From: Salinicola aestuarinus
GTDB lineage: Bacteria > Pseudomonadota > Gammaproteobacteria > Pseudomonadales > Halomonadaceae
Direction of reading: 5' to 3'
Assembly (NCBI RefSeq): GCF_003206645.1
Contig: NZ_PZJP01000008.1
Location: forward strand, 495,999-559,998
Length of the DNA stretch: 64,000 bases
The notes below the pieces were generated by a model. That model was not told the origin of the DNA. It made no database searches and worked only from the letters and a program-made list of their open reading frames with translations. This document shows positions 29,597-38,439 of this stretch, one piece after another (position 1 is the stretch's first letter; each line of letters opens with the position of its first letter). Both the position numbers and the translations under genes were made by a program.

Positions 29597-30999
29597 ACTT
29601 CACGCACTGGCTCTACTCGCTCTCCCCGTCTCCAACACTGCTGCTGTTTCTGATTGCAGCGATTGCCCTGCTCGAATCGTTTGCGGTCATCGGCATCGTC
29701 ATCCCCGGCGTCGTGCTGCTGAGCGCTGCCGCCTCACTGGCGGGGCATCAGGCGGTTGCCATCTGGATGGTGCTGATCGCGGGCGTCATCGGCGCGTTCA
29801 TCGGCGATGCGCTGAGTTTCTGGCTTGGCCGCACGCAGCGGGCGCGAATTCCTCACTGGTGGCCGTTCACCCGTCACCCGGCCTGGCTCGAGCGGGGCCA
29901 TGCCTTCTTTGCGCGTTACGGTACGTTTTCCATCGCGTTCGGGCGCTTCGTCGGCCCGGTACGTCCGTTTATCCCGCTGATCGCCGGCATGATGTCGATG
30001 TCCTCGCGCCGGTTCACCCTCGTCAATCTGGTTTCCGCGCTCGCGTGGGCACCGGTTTATCTTCTGCCGGGCTACTGGCTAGGCCGCTCATGGGAGGAAC
30101 TTGCAATGATGCCACCGGGTGCCGAGCGCTGGCTGCTGTCGCTCACCCTCGCGCTGTTGGCGCTGGGACTACTGTTTTCATGGTTTCGCTATCAGCTGGG
30201 TAGCGAGGGCCGCCTGCATGGCTGGCTCGAACGTCAACAAGCCGAGCACGCCAAGCTTGGAACGATCTGGCGGGCCTTTCGGTCACCCGCGCCGGCCGAA
30301 GCCTTTCCCCTGGCCTCGATGGCGCTGCTGCTGACGAGCCTGCTGGGGCTGATCGCGTGGACGACCTGGGTGCTGATCCACAACGGCCCCCTGCCCATGG
30401 ATCGCGACATCCATGAGCTGGCCGGCATGATCGAGCAGCGCTGGCTGGTGGGCAGCAGTCATACGCTTGCCGAGATCGGCGACAAGCTGGGCATCACGGT
30501 ACTGATGGCCCCCTGGCTGCTGTGGCTACTGTGGGCACGCCGGTTTGCATCGCTACTGCACCTCGGCGGCGCCATCGCTGCCGTCGGGCTGATCAACATT
30601 GCGTTCAAGCGCCTGGCGGGACGCGCCCGACCCGACACGCCGGACTATCTCACCGGGTCGCTCTCCTACCCCAGCGCCCACACCTCCACCATCGTGGTGG
30701 TCATCGGTCTGACGGCCGCCTTCGCCGCCCAGGTGATGCCACAGCGTTACCGCGCCTATGCCTACTGGACGGCCATCCTCGTCTGCGCGCCGATGGCGCT
30801 GTCGCGACTGGTCATCGGCGTGCACTGGGCCAGCGATCTCATCGGCGGCGCCCTGCTCGGGCTGGTGGTCTGCGCCATCACCCGCATCAGCTACCAGCGC
30901 TATCAACGCATCGGTCGCGAGACGCCGCCCTGGGCATGGCTGGGGGCGGCGTCCGTCGTGCTCATCACCCTGCGTGTTCTACTTTTCCCGCCGGTATAG
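29593..30999 (+). CDS. DedA-PAP2 fusion membrane protein
   Basis: A 468-residue polytopic protein. The N-terminal DedA domain (1-200) has GIVIPGVVLL, FIGDALSFWLGR and GRFVGPVRPFIPLIAGM; DedA proteins help recycle undecaprenyl phosphate and other lipids. The C-terminal PAP2 phosphatase (about 240-450) keeps all three catalytic motifs: K-x6-RP (KRLAGRARP), PSAH (SYPSAHT) and SRxxxGVHWASD. The likely job is dephosphorylating lipid diphosphates in the envelope and moving the product across the membrane. The start is TTG at 29593, overlapping the previous stop as TTGA. It is the last gene of a coupled three-gene unit. Confidence 0.88.
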   Translation: MNFTHWLYSLSPSPTLLLFLIAAIALLESFAVIGIVIPGVVLLSAAASLAGHQAVAIWMVLIAGVIGAFIGDALSFWLGRTQRARIPHWWPFTRHPAWLERGHAFFARYGTFSIAFGRFVGPVRPFIPLIAGMMSMSSRRFTLVNLVSALAWAPVYLLPGYWLGRSWEELAMMPPGAERWLLSLTLALLALGLLFSWFRYQLGSEGRLHGWLERQQAEHAKLGTIWRAFRSPAPAEAFPLASMALLLTSLLGLIAWTTWVLIHNGPLPMDRDIHELAGMIEQRWLVGSSHTLAEIGDKLGITVLMAPWLLWLLWARRFASLLHLGGAIAAVGLINIAFKRLAGRARPDTPDYLTGSLSYPSAHTSTIVVVIGLTAAFAAQVMPQRYRAYAYWTAILVCAPMALSRLVIGVHWASDLIGGALLGLVVCAITRISYQRYQRIGRETPPWAWLGAASVVLITLRVLLFPPV

Positions 31000-31035
31000 C
31001 GCGTTCGACGCTTCTCGCCGGTATCGATAGTCTTG

Positions 31036-31053
31036 CCGCGACGGGCGTCGCGG
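31036..31053. terminator. Possible hairpin terminator between converging genes
   Basis: CCGCGAC, loop GGGC, GTCGCGG: a perfect 7-bp stem between the DedA-PAP2 gene (+) and ubiX (-). No T run follows, so the call is weak. Confidence 0.35.
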
Positions 31054-31083
31054 TGACCGATGTGACGCTGCCCGTGGTCGGGA

Positions 31084-31728
31084 TCAGTCGTCCACGGGCT
31101 TGCTGCCCCAGGCGGGAAGCAGTGACTGCTCGATACCGAGCTGGTTGAGAATGCGAGCGACGATGAAATCGATCATCGCCTCGAGGCTCGTCGGCCGATG
31201 GTAGAACCCGGGGGCGGCGGGCAGAATCACCGCCCCCATCCGTGTCAGCGTCAGCATGTTCTCCAGGTGGATGGCGGAAAGCGGCGTCTCTCGAGGCACC
31301 ACGACGAGCTGTCGGCGCTCCTTGAGCGCGACGTCGGCGGCGCGCTCGATGAGATTATCGCTGGCCCCGCAGGCGATGGCGGAGAGCGTTCCCGTCGAGC
31401 AGGGGCAGATCACCAGCGAGCGCCAGCGCCCGGAGCCCGAGGCGACCGGGGCCATCCAATCCTCACGTGAAAAGCAGTGAATCTGCCCGTCGCTGGCGCC
31501 GAATCGCTCGCTCAGCGTGGCGGCGAGTCGTGCCGGCTGCGCGGGCAGGTCGATATCGGTCTCGACATCGATGACGCGGTGTGCCGCCTTGGAGATCATC
31601 ACGTAGATTTCGTGGCCCGCTGCCGTCAGACACTCGATCAGCCGCAAGCCGTACTGGACCCCGGAAGCGCCGGTCAGAGCGACGGCGATGGGTGTCGCGA
31701 AGGCCGGGTTAGCTGACTCAGCTGCCAT
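31084..31728 (-). CDS. ubiX: Flavin prenyltransferase UbiX
   Basis: Makes the prenylated FMN cofactor for the UbiD decarboxylase in ubiquinone synthesis. About 214 residues. Family segments are VALTGASGVQYGLRL, CSTGTLSAIACGASDNLIER, VPRETPLSAIHLENM and the C-terminal PGFYHRPTS. I chose ATG 31728, overlapping the mpl stop by 11 bases; the frame extends to 31782 without family similarity. ubiD is not in the window. Confidence 0.95.
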   Translation of the reverse strand: MAAESANPAFATPIAVALTGASGVQYGLRLIECLTAAGHEIYVMISKAAHRVIDVETDIDLPAQPARLAATLSERFGASDGQIHCFSREDWMAPVASGSGRWRSLVICPCSTGTLSAIACGASDNLIERAADVALKERRQLVVVPRETPLSAIHLENMLTLTRMGAVILPAAPGFYHRPTSLEAMIDFIVARILNQLGIEQSLLPAWGSKPVDD

Positions 31729-33130
31729 GATGAGCCTCCAGAGCGCCGAGCAGACGCGCATGAATGCCGCCGAAGCCGCCATTGGACATCACGACGATGC
31801 GGTCATTCGGCTCGGCGATCTCGACCACATGGGCGATCAGGGACTCCAGATCGGTTTCGACACGGCTTGCGGCGTGCTGGGCGACGACCTCCGCCAGTGA
31901 CCAGTCGAGCCCCGCCGGTTGATACCACCACACCTGATCGGCGGTCGCGACGCTTTCGGCGAGTTTTGCCTTCATCGCCCCCAGCCGCATGGTATTGGAG
32001 CGCGGCTCGATCACCGCCAGCAGCCTGCCGCCGTGACCGTCCTGAGCCAGTCCTTCCAACGTGAGCCGAATCGCCGTCGGGTGGTGCGCGAAGTCATCGA
32101 TGAGCTGGATGCCGTTGACCTCGCCGCGAATCTCCTGGCGTCGGCGCGGCGCGACAAAGCGCTCGAGCGCGCGGACACCGGCTTCCACAGGCACCCCAAA
32201 AGCATTGGCTGCCGCCAGCGCGGCCACCGCATTGGCGGCATTGTGACGCCCGCTCATCGGGCTGGCGACGCGACGACGGTCGCCATCGCACCACAGGGTG
32301 AAATTCTGGCTATCCGACATCGACGACATGAACCGCCAGTCCGCAGCGTGCTCGATACCGGGGCGGTCAGTCTCCACCGGCGACACGGCTTCCTTCCACT
32401 CGCCAAAGTGGGTCACCGGCGTCCAGCAGCCCCGCGCGAGCACTCTGTCGAGTGCTGGCTCATCGGCAGCGATCACCAGACGGCCATTGCCCGGTACGGT
32501 GCGCACGAAGTGATGAAACTGTCGCTCGATAGCCGTCAGATCCTCGAAGATATCCGCGTGGTCGAACTCGAGATTATTGAGAATCGCGATATCCGGGCGG
32601 TAGTGCACGAACTTCGAGCGCTTGTCGAAAAACGCGGTGTCGTACTCGTCGGCCTCGACCACGAACGGCGCCCCCGGTGCACCGAGCCTCGACGACACGC
32701 CGAAGTTGCCCAGCACCCCGCCGATCAGAAACCCGGGCTCCAGGCCGTGGGCATCGAGAATCCACGCGAGCATGCTCGACGTCGTCGTCTTGCCGTGGGT
32801 ACCGGCGACGGCCAGTACCGGCCGCCCCGCCAGCACGTGCTCGGCCAGCCACTGCGGCCCGGAGACGTAGGGCAGCTTGGCGTCGAGCAGCGCCTCCACC
32901 TCGGGATTGCCTCGTGACAGCGCGTTGCCGACGATCACCAGGTCCGGGTGCGGCTTCAGATTATCTGCCGCATAGCCCTGCATGAGCGCGATGCCTGCGG
33001 CTTCAAGCTGGTCGCTCATGGGCGGATAGACGTTGGCGTCAGAGCCGGTGACATGGTGGCCCAGCGCCTTCGCCAACCGCGCCAGACTTCCCATGAAAGT
33101 CCCGCAGATTCCCAATACGTGAACGTGCAC
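31718..33130 (-). CDS. mpl: UDP-MurNAc:L-alanyl-gamma-D-glutamyl-meso-DAP ligase
   Basis: Reattaches recovered murein tripeptide to UDP-MurNAc in peptidoglycan recycling. It has 470 residues and matches E. coli Mpl throughout: HVLGICGTFMGSLA, GSDANVYPPMS, ATP loop GTHGKTTTSSML, DEYDTAFFDKRSKFVHY and the C-terminal MSNGGFGGIH. The start is GTG at 33130-33128, with GGGAG 6 bases upstream; this matches the E. coli start better than the ATG-less extension to 33178. It overlaps ubiX. Confidence 0.95.
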   Translation of the reverse strand: MHVHVLGICGTFMGSLARLAKALGHHVTGSDANVYPPMSDQLEAAGIALMQGYAADNLKPHPDLVIVGNALSRGNPEVEALLDAKLPYVSGPQWLAEHVLAGRPVLAVAGTHGKTTTSSMLAWILDAHGLEPGFLIGGVLGNFGVSSRLGAPGAPFVVEADEYDTAFFDKRSKFVHYRPDIAILNNLEFDHADIFEDLTAIERQFHHFVRTVPGNGRLVIAADEPALDRVLARGCWTPVTHFGEWKEAVSPVETDRPGIEHAADWRFMSSMSDSQNFTLWCDGDRRRVASPMSGRHNAANAVAALAAANAFGVPVEAGVRALERFVAPRRRQEIRGEVNGIQLIDDFAHHPTAIRLTLEGLAQDGHGGRLLAVIEPRSNTMRLGAMKAKLAESVATADQVWWYQPAGLDWSLAEVVAQHAASRVETDLESLIAHVVEIAEPNDRIVVMSNGGFGGIHARLLGALEAHHGS

Positions 33131-33293
33131 CCTACTCTCCCTCGGCACTGACCATACATGAAGCGGCGAGCCTAGCATGGTGCCCGGGGAGCGGCCACCG
33201 AGCGCCGCGTTGGCGCCGCTCGGCCATTCGACCAGCCCTGCAGTCGATCACGAGTCGGAGAAAATTGACGCCCCGGCGGCTGAGTTTGGCGTA

Positions 33294-33322
33294 TTAACAG
33301 GCTTTGGCCTTTCCGCTATGCT
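33294..33322 (+). promoter_or_regulatory. Promoter of the phosphofructokinase gene
   Basis: TTAACA (33294-33299), 17 bases, TATGCT (33317-33322). It matches the sigma70 consensus at 5 of 6 and 4 of 6 positions and lies 130 bases before the start at 33452. Confidence 0.6.
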
Positions 33323-33451
33323 GGCCGCCCGCTAGCACTCGACGTTCGTAGGGCATGGGGCGTCGACGGGTCGGACGCCGGCGTGACGGCTTCGGCGGCG
33401 ACCCCATCGAGGCCTCACCCAAGCCCCCATCTTCAGGAGATAGAGAGCCGC

Positions 33452-34711
33452 ATGGCCAAGCACAACGCCTTCTACGCCCAGTCCGGTGGCGTCACCGCCG
33501 TCATCAATGCCAGCGCCTGCGGCGTGATCGAAGCCTGTCGCCAGCACCCGGACCGTATCGGCCATCTCTACGCCGGCCACAACGGCATTATTGGCGCACT
33601 CATGGAAGATCTGATCGACACCAACGCGGAGAGCGATCAATCCATCACTGCGCTGCGCCACACGCCGGGCGGCGCCTTCGGCTCCTGCCGCTACAAGCTC
33701 AAGTCCATCGAGACGCACCGCGCCGAGTACGAGCGACTGATCGAGGTCTTCAAGGCTCACGACATCCGCTACTTCTTCTACAACGGCGGCGGCGACAGCG
33801 CCGATACCTGTCTCAAGGTCTCGCAGCTCTCCGAAACCATGGGCTACCCGCTGACCGCGATCCACGTGCCCAAGACCGTCGACAACGATCTGCCGATCAC
33901 CGACAACTCGCCGGGCTTCGGCAGCGTGGCCAAGTACGTCGCCACCTCGACCCGTGAGGCGGCACTGGACATCGAATCGATGTGCGCCACCTCCACCAAA
34001 GTGTTCATACTCGAGGTCATGGGGCGCCACGCCGGCTGGATCGCGGCAGCCGGTGCACTTGCCGGGGATAACGATCAGCAGGCGCCGCACGTGATCATCT
34101 TCCCGGAGATCGCCTTCGACCGCGACAAGGTGATGGCGCGCATCGACGACGCCGTCTCCCGCCACGGTTTCTGCGTGGTGGTCGTCTCCGAAGGGGCCCA
34201 GTACGCCGACGGCACCTTCCTGGCCGATGCCGGCAGCACCGACGCCTTCGGCCACAAGCAGCTCGGCGGTGTTGCGCCGACGCTCGCCGGCATGGTCAAG
34301 GACGACCTCGGTCACAAATACCACTGGGCCGTCGCCGACTACCTCCAGCGGGCAGCGCGACACATCGCCTCGCGCACTGACGTCGAGCAGGCCTACGCAG
34401 TCGGCAAGGTCGCCGTCGAACTGGCGCTGGATGGCCAGAACTCGATGATGCCGACGATCAAGCGCGTCTGTGAATCCCCCTACGAGTGGAAGATCGAACC
34501 GGCACCGTTGGCCGAGATCGCCAACAACGAGAAGTTCATGCCGCGCGAGTACATCAGCGACGACGGCCTGCACATCAGCGACGCCGGCCGGCGTTACCTC
34601 TCCCCGCTGATTCAGGGCGAGGATTTCCCGCCATTCGACAACGGCCTGCCCCGGGTCGCCAAGCTCGAGAAGGTCAAGGTCGAGCGCAAGCTCGCCCCGT
34701 TCTCGCTCTGA
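33452..34711 (+). CDS. pfp: Pyrophosphate-dependent 6-phosphofructokinase
   Basis: Reversibly phosphorylates fructose 6-phosphate with pyrophosphate. It has 419 residues. It starts MAKHNAFYAQSGG with AGGAGA upstream; the frame extends back to 33383 without similarity. The donor site reads NGGGDS at 111-116 and PKTVDND at 140-146. Lysine in place of glycine before TxDND and aspartate after the glycine run are the marks of PPi-dependent enzymes, in contrast to GGDG/GTIDND of ATP enzymes. EVMGRHAGWIAA is the sugar-phosphate segment. It is monocistronic and ends before a terminator. Confidence 0.9.
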   Translation: MAKHNAFYAQSGGVTAVINASACGVIEACRQHPDRIGHLYAGHNGIIGALMEDLIDTNAESDQSITALRHTPGGAFGSCRYKLKSIETHRAEYERLIEVFKAHDIRYFFYNGGGDSADTCLKVSQLSETMGYPLTAIHVPKTVDNDLPITDNSPGFGSVAKYVATSTREAALDIESMCATSTKVFILEVMGRHAGWIAAAGALAGDNDQQAPHVIIFPEIAFDRDKVMARIDDAVSRHGFCVVVVSEGAQYADGTFLADAGSTDAFGHKQLGGVAPTLAGMVKDDLGHKYHWAVADYLQRAARHIASRTDVEQAYAVGKVAVELALDGQNSMMPTIKRVCESPYEWKIEPAPLAEIANNEKFMPREYISDDGLHISDAGRRYLSPLIQGEDFPPFDNGLPRVAKLEKVKVERKLAPFSL

Positions 34712-34744
34712 CCGAGCCAGCGGGACTTCAGCGCTGACCTGACG

Positions 34745-34782
34745 ACGGCCGCCGCGTTCTCAAGAGAGCCGGCGGCCGTTTT
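34745..34782 (+). terminator. Intrinsic terminator of pfp
   Basis: ACGGCCGCCG, internal region with a further TCTC/GAGA pairing, CGGCGGCCGT, then TTTT in total. The stem is a perfect 10 bp. Confidence 0.75.
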
Positions 34783-34882
34783 CCGCAGGGTGGCCCTGCC
34801 CGCTGGATTGACAACCCGGCGCCCGTTTGGAATAACCGCTGATACTGCTTGCTCCCGCCCCCAGCCGAAGACTGCATCCATC

Positions 34883-36262
34883 ATGAGTGATCCCGATCGC
34901 CTTCAGGAGGCGAGCGACTTTCTGCAGTGCCACCCCGAGGTTCAAAGCGTCGACCTGTTGATCAGTGACATCAATGGCGTCCTGCGCGGCAAGCGTGTGC
35001 CGCGCGACAATGTCCTCGGCGTGCTGTCATCCCGCATGCGCCTGCCGGCGTCGGTGTTCGCGCTCGACATTTGCGGCAACACCATCGAGGAGACCGGACT
35101 GGGTCTCGAATCCGGGGATGGAGACCGTCCCTGCCTGCCCATCGCAGGCACTCTGGTCACTACGCCCTGGGCGCGCCATGCCAACCAGGCGCAGATGCTG
35201 ATGACCATGGTCGAGGAGAACGGCGAGCCCTTTGCCTGCGACCCCCGCCAGCTGCTGGAACGAGTGCTCAGCGACTTCTGTCGCCGTGGCCTTTCGCCGG
35301 TCATCGCGGTGGAACTCGAGTTCTACCTCATCGATCGCGAGCGCGACAACGTCGGCGCACCACAGCCGCCGCGCTCACCAGCGACCGGTGAACGCGCAAG
35401 CCAGAGCCAGCTCTACTCGATGATCGAGCTCGACGAGTATGCCGACTTCCTCGAATCGATCACCCTCGCCGCTCGCGACCAGAAACTGCCTATCGATACT
35501 GCGCTCAAGGAGTGCGCTCCGGGCCAGTTCGAGGTGAATCTGCTGCATCACCGGGACGTGCTCCGCGCCTGCGACGAGGCCGTGATGCTCAAGCGCCTGA
35601 TCAAGGGTGTCGCCCTCCAGCACGGCTTCGAAGCCACTTTCATGGCGAAGCCCTATAGCCAGGAGGCGGGGAACGGCACCCACGTCCATGTGAGCCTGCT
35701 CGACGCCGAGGGCAGCAATGTCTTCGCCACCCCCGACGGGCGGGAGCTGGGCAGCGAACGACTGCACCGAGCGATCGCCGGTCTCGTCGAACTCATGCCC
35801 GCGTCGATGGCCATCTTCGCGCCCAACTTGAACTCCTACCGCCGTTTTCAGCCGGGGCTCTACGTGCCGATGGCTCCGACGTGGGGCTATGACAACCGCT
35901 CGGTGGCGCTACGCATCCCGTCGGGTTCTCCCGGGGCCAAGCGCATCGAGCACCGGGTCGCCGGCGCCGATGTCAATCCCTATCTGCTCGTCGCCGCCAT
36001 TCTGGCCGGCATCGATCACGGCCTGGCCGGTGAGCTCGCGCCGCCGGCCCCGATCGTGGGCAACGCTTACGCGCAGCAGGCGGCGAGTCTGCCGACGAGC
36101 TGGCCCCAGGCGCTCGATGCCTGGCAGGAGAGCGACGTCTTTCTCAAGGCCTTCGGCGAAGCGTTCCATGGGGTTTATCACGCCAACCGCCGTGCCGAGT
36201 ATGAGCTTTCGCGTCAGGCAATCAGTGCACTCGAGTACCGCTGGTATCTCCGCAACACCTGA
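34883..36262 (+). CDS. puuA: Gamma-glutamylpolyamine synthetase (PuuA/SpuI type), first paralogue
   Basis: A glutamine-synthetase-fold enzyme of 459 residues that probably ligates glutamate to putrescine or spermidine, the first step of the Puu pathway. It carries VELEFYL (metal site), KPYSQEAGNGTHVHVSL (ATP/glutamate region), NSYRRFQPG and NPYLLVAAILAG. The N-terminal SDINGVLRGKRVP segment is typical of polyamine GS-like enzymes rather than GlnA. The ATG at 34883 is chosen by homology; the ribosome site is weak. It heads a plus-strand polyamine island. The exact amine cannot be told from sequence. Confidence 0.85.
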   Translation: MSDPDRLQEASDFLQCHPEVQSVDLLISDINGVLRGKRVPRDNVLGVLSSRMRLPASVFALDICGNTIEETGLGLESGDGDRPCLPIAGTLVTTPWARHANQAQMLMTMVEENGEPFACDPRQLLERVLSDFCRRGLSPVIAVELEFYLIDRERDNVGAPQPPRSPATGERASQSQLYSMIELDEYADFLESITLAARDQKLPIDTALKECAPGQFEVNLLHHRDVLRACDEAVMLKRLIKGVALQHGFEATFMAKPYSQEAGNGTHVHVSLLDAEGSNVFATPDGRELGSERLHRAIAGLVELMPASMAIFAPNLNSYRRFQPGLYVPMAPTWGYDNRSVALRIPSGSPGAKRIEHRVAGADVNPYLLVAAILAGIDHGLAGELAPPAPIVGNAYAQQAASLPTSWPQALDAWQESDVFLKAFGEAFHGVYHANRRAEYELSRQAISALEYRWYLRNT

Positions 36263-36274
36263 AACGTCGTAGAA

Positions 36275-36310
36275 ATGGGACGTCGCGCAGTCTTGTGCGC
36301 TGCATCCCAT
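36275..36310 (+). promoter_or_regulatory. Hairpin between the first GS-like gene and potA
   Basis: ATGGGA (36275-36280) pairs with TCCCAT (36305-36310), and inside it GCGCA (36285-36289) pairs with TGCGC (36296-36300), with a symmetrical 4x4 internal loop. No T run follows. It may be a processing or attenuation site. Confidence 0.4.
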
Positions 36311-36383
36311 ACGACCTTGGGTTAGGCTCTTAACGTCGGCGATACCCGACAGCTTTGACCACGGGCAAGGGAACGCGCGAACC

Positions 36384-37487
36384 ATGACTGTCTCCCCCAC
36401 GGCCTCGACGGCGCCAGAAGGTGCCGTGCGCGAGGCCTCCTCGATCACCCTGGATGGGCTTCGCAAACGCTTTGACGGCGACGCCATCGCCCTCGACGGC
36501 GTCGACCTGACGATTCACGCCGGCGAATTCTTTACCCTGCTCGGCCCCTCTGGCTGTGGCAAGACGACGCTGTTGCGGATTCTCGCCGGCCTCGAGGCAC
36601 CCGACGATGGCACGCTCACGATCGGCGGCAGGGACGTCACCACCACGCCGCCGCATCTGCGAAGCGTCAACACCGTGTTTCAGTCCTACGCCCTCTTTCC
36701 GCACCTGTCGGTCAGCGAGAACATCGCCTTCGGCCTGCGCATGAAAGGCGTGCCGGTCGATGAACGTCGCGCGCGTGTCGACCGCATTGCCGAGTTCATC
36801 AAGCTCGGCGCCCTGCTCGAGCGCGGGGTGAATCAACTCTCCGGCGGCCAGCGACAGCGCGTGGCGCTGGCGCGTGCACTGGTCTGCGAACCCGACGTTC
36901 TGCTTCTCGATGAGCCGCTCTCGGCGCTGGATGCCGGCCTGCGCACCCAGCTGCAGGTCGAGCTACAACGCACTCAGAAGCGTCTGGGCATGACGTTCGT
37001 CTTTGTCACCCACGATCAGGACGAAGCGATGGTGATGTCCGATCGGATCGCCGTTCTCGACAACGGCGTGATCCAGCAGGTCGGCCCGCCCCACGAGGTC
37101 TATGAGCGCCCCATCAACGCCTTCGTCGCCAAGTTCATGGGCCATGTAAATCTCTTCGCCATCGAGGCCGTCGACGCGGACCGCGTTACCACTGGACTCG
37201 GCGAACTGGTCATGGACCCACCGCTGGAGAAGAGCGGCCACAGCGGCGTTTTGCTGATACGCCAGGAGGTGGTCGAGCTGGGCCATGCCGTCTCCGAGGG
37301 TTACAACGGCCTCGAGGGCGTGGTCAAAGAGCGCCACTACCGTGGCAGCCGGATCGAGTACCGCCTCGAGATCAACGGCGTCACGCTGATGGCGACGGCC
37401 GCCAACCTGGGGCAGCGCCTCTATGCCGTTGACGACCGGGTGACGGTCAGCATTCATCCTGAAGACATCGTCAGGCTGAATGCCTGA
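36384..37487 (+). CDS. potA: Polyamine ABC transporter ATP-binding protein
   Basis: The ATPase that powers PotBC. It has 367 residues. Walker A is GPSGCGKTTLLR, the Q-loop is NTVFQSYALFPH, the ABC signature is LSGGQRQRVALARAL, Walker B is LLLDEPLSALD and the switch histidine is in FVTHDQDEAM. The C-terminal TOBE-like region (VKERHYRGSRIEYR) resembles E. coli PotA. potB begins inside the last codons of this gene, so the transporter genes are coupled. Confidence 0.94.
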   Translation: MTVSPTASTAPEGAVREASSITLDGLRKRFDGDAIALDGVDLTIHAGEFFTLLGPSGCGKTTLLRILAGLEAPDDGTLTIGGRDVTTTPPHLRSVNTVFQSYALFPHLSVSENIAFGLRMKGVPVDERRARVDRIAEFIKLGALLERGVNQLSGGQRQRVALARALVCEPDVLLLDEPLSALDAGLRTQLQVELQRTQKRLGMTFVFVTHDQDEAMVMSDRIAVLDNGVIQQVGPPHEVYERPINAFVAKFMGHVNLFAIEAVDADRVTTGLGELVMDPPLEKSGHSGVLLIRQEVVELGHAVSEGYNGLEGVVKERHYRGSRIEYRLEINGVTLMATAANLGQRLYAVDDRVTVSIHPEDIVRLNA

Positions 37488-38439
37488 TTCGATGCCCAAG
37501 AGGCGACAACGCAAGATGGCAGACTCCCCCTATCCGCTGGCGCCTTACAGCCACTCACTGTCACCGGACACGCGGCACCTGCTCTGGAGCGTGGCGCCCG
37601 GCGTCGTCTGGATCGTGATTTTCCTGGTGCTGCCGAGTCTCTACCTGATCAGCGTCGCCTTCATGACCAACGGTCCCTACGGACAGCCGCAGATGCCGCT
37701 GAGTCTGGCATCGTTTCGCCAGCTCGCAGGCTTTGGCTTTCTCGGCTGGAGTCCGGGCAACCTCTACACGCTGCTGCGCTCGCTGTGGCAGACACTGGTA
37801 GCGACCGGCCTGGTGGTGCTGATCGCCTATCCAATTGCCTATCACATCTCGACCTGTCGGCGGCAATGGCGGGCCATCATGCTGCTCGCCGTCGTCGTGC
37901 CCTCGTGGACCAATCAGGTGATCCGGGCCTTTGGCTGGATGAACCTGCTCTCGCCGGGGACGCCGATCTCTCAGGTGGCGCAGTTCTTCGGCTTCATCGG
38001 GCCGAACATGGGGCTCTACCCTTCCAACTTCGCGGTCACACTGGGCCTGATGTACAACTTTCTGCCGTTCATGGTCCTGCCGCTGTACGCGGCGTTCGAA
38101 AAGCTCGATACCGGATTGGTCGAAGCGGCGAGAGACCTCTATGCATCACCCCTCCGAGCCTTCTGGCACGCCGTCTTCCCTCAGACGCTTCCCGGACTGC
38201 TCGCCGGCACCGTGCTGGTGTCGATCCCTGCTTTCGGGATGTACGTGATCCCCGAACTGCTCGGCGGGGGCCGAGCGATGATGCTCGGCAATCTGGTCGC
38301 CAGTCAGTTCTCCGGCGGCTCGAACTGGCCGCTGGGCGCGGCAGGAGCACTGATCATGCTGTTGGCGACGCTGGGCGGCCTCTACGCCATGCGCAAGGTT
38401 GGCAAGCGGCTTGGCGGCGGTGAGGAGGTGGTCATATGA
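37480..38439 (+). CDS. potB: Polyamine ABC transporter permease PotB
   Basis: An inner-membrane permease of 319 residues with about six helices. The EAA loop, which contacts the ATPase, is VEAARDLYASPLRAFWHAVF. The C-terminal half shows the PotB-type IPELLGGGRAMMLGN segment. The first ATG at 37480 overlaps potA by 8 bases; ATG 37492 and ATG 37516 are alternatives. It ends in an ATGA overlap with potC. Confidence 0.92.
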   Translation: MPDSMPKRRQRKMADSPYPLAPYSHSLSPDTRHLLWSVAPGVVWIVIFLVLPSLYLISVAFMTNGPYGQPQMPLSLASFRQLAGFGFLGWSPGNLYTLLRSLWQTLVATGLVVLIAYPIAYHISTCRRQWRAIMLLAVVVPSWTNQVIRAFGWMNLLSPGTPISQVAQFFGFIGPNMGLYPSNFAVTLGLMYNFLPFMVLPLYAAFEKLDTGLVEAARDLYASPLRAFWHAVFPQTLPGLLAGTVLVSIPAFGMYVIPELLGGGRAMMLGNLVASQFSGGSNWPLGAAGALIMLLATLGGLYAMRKVGKRLGGGEEVVI

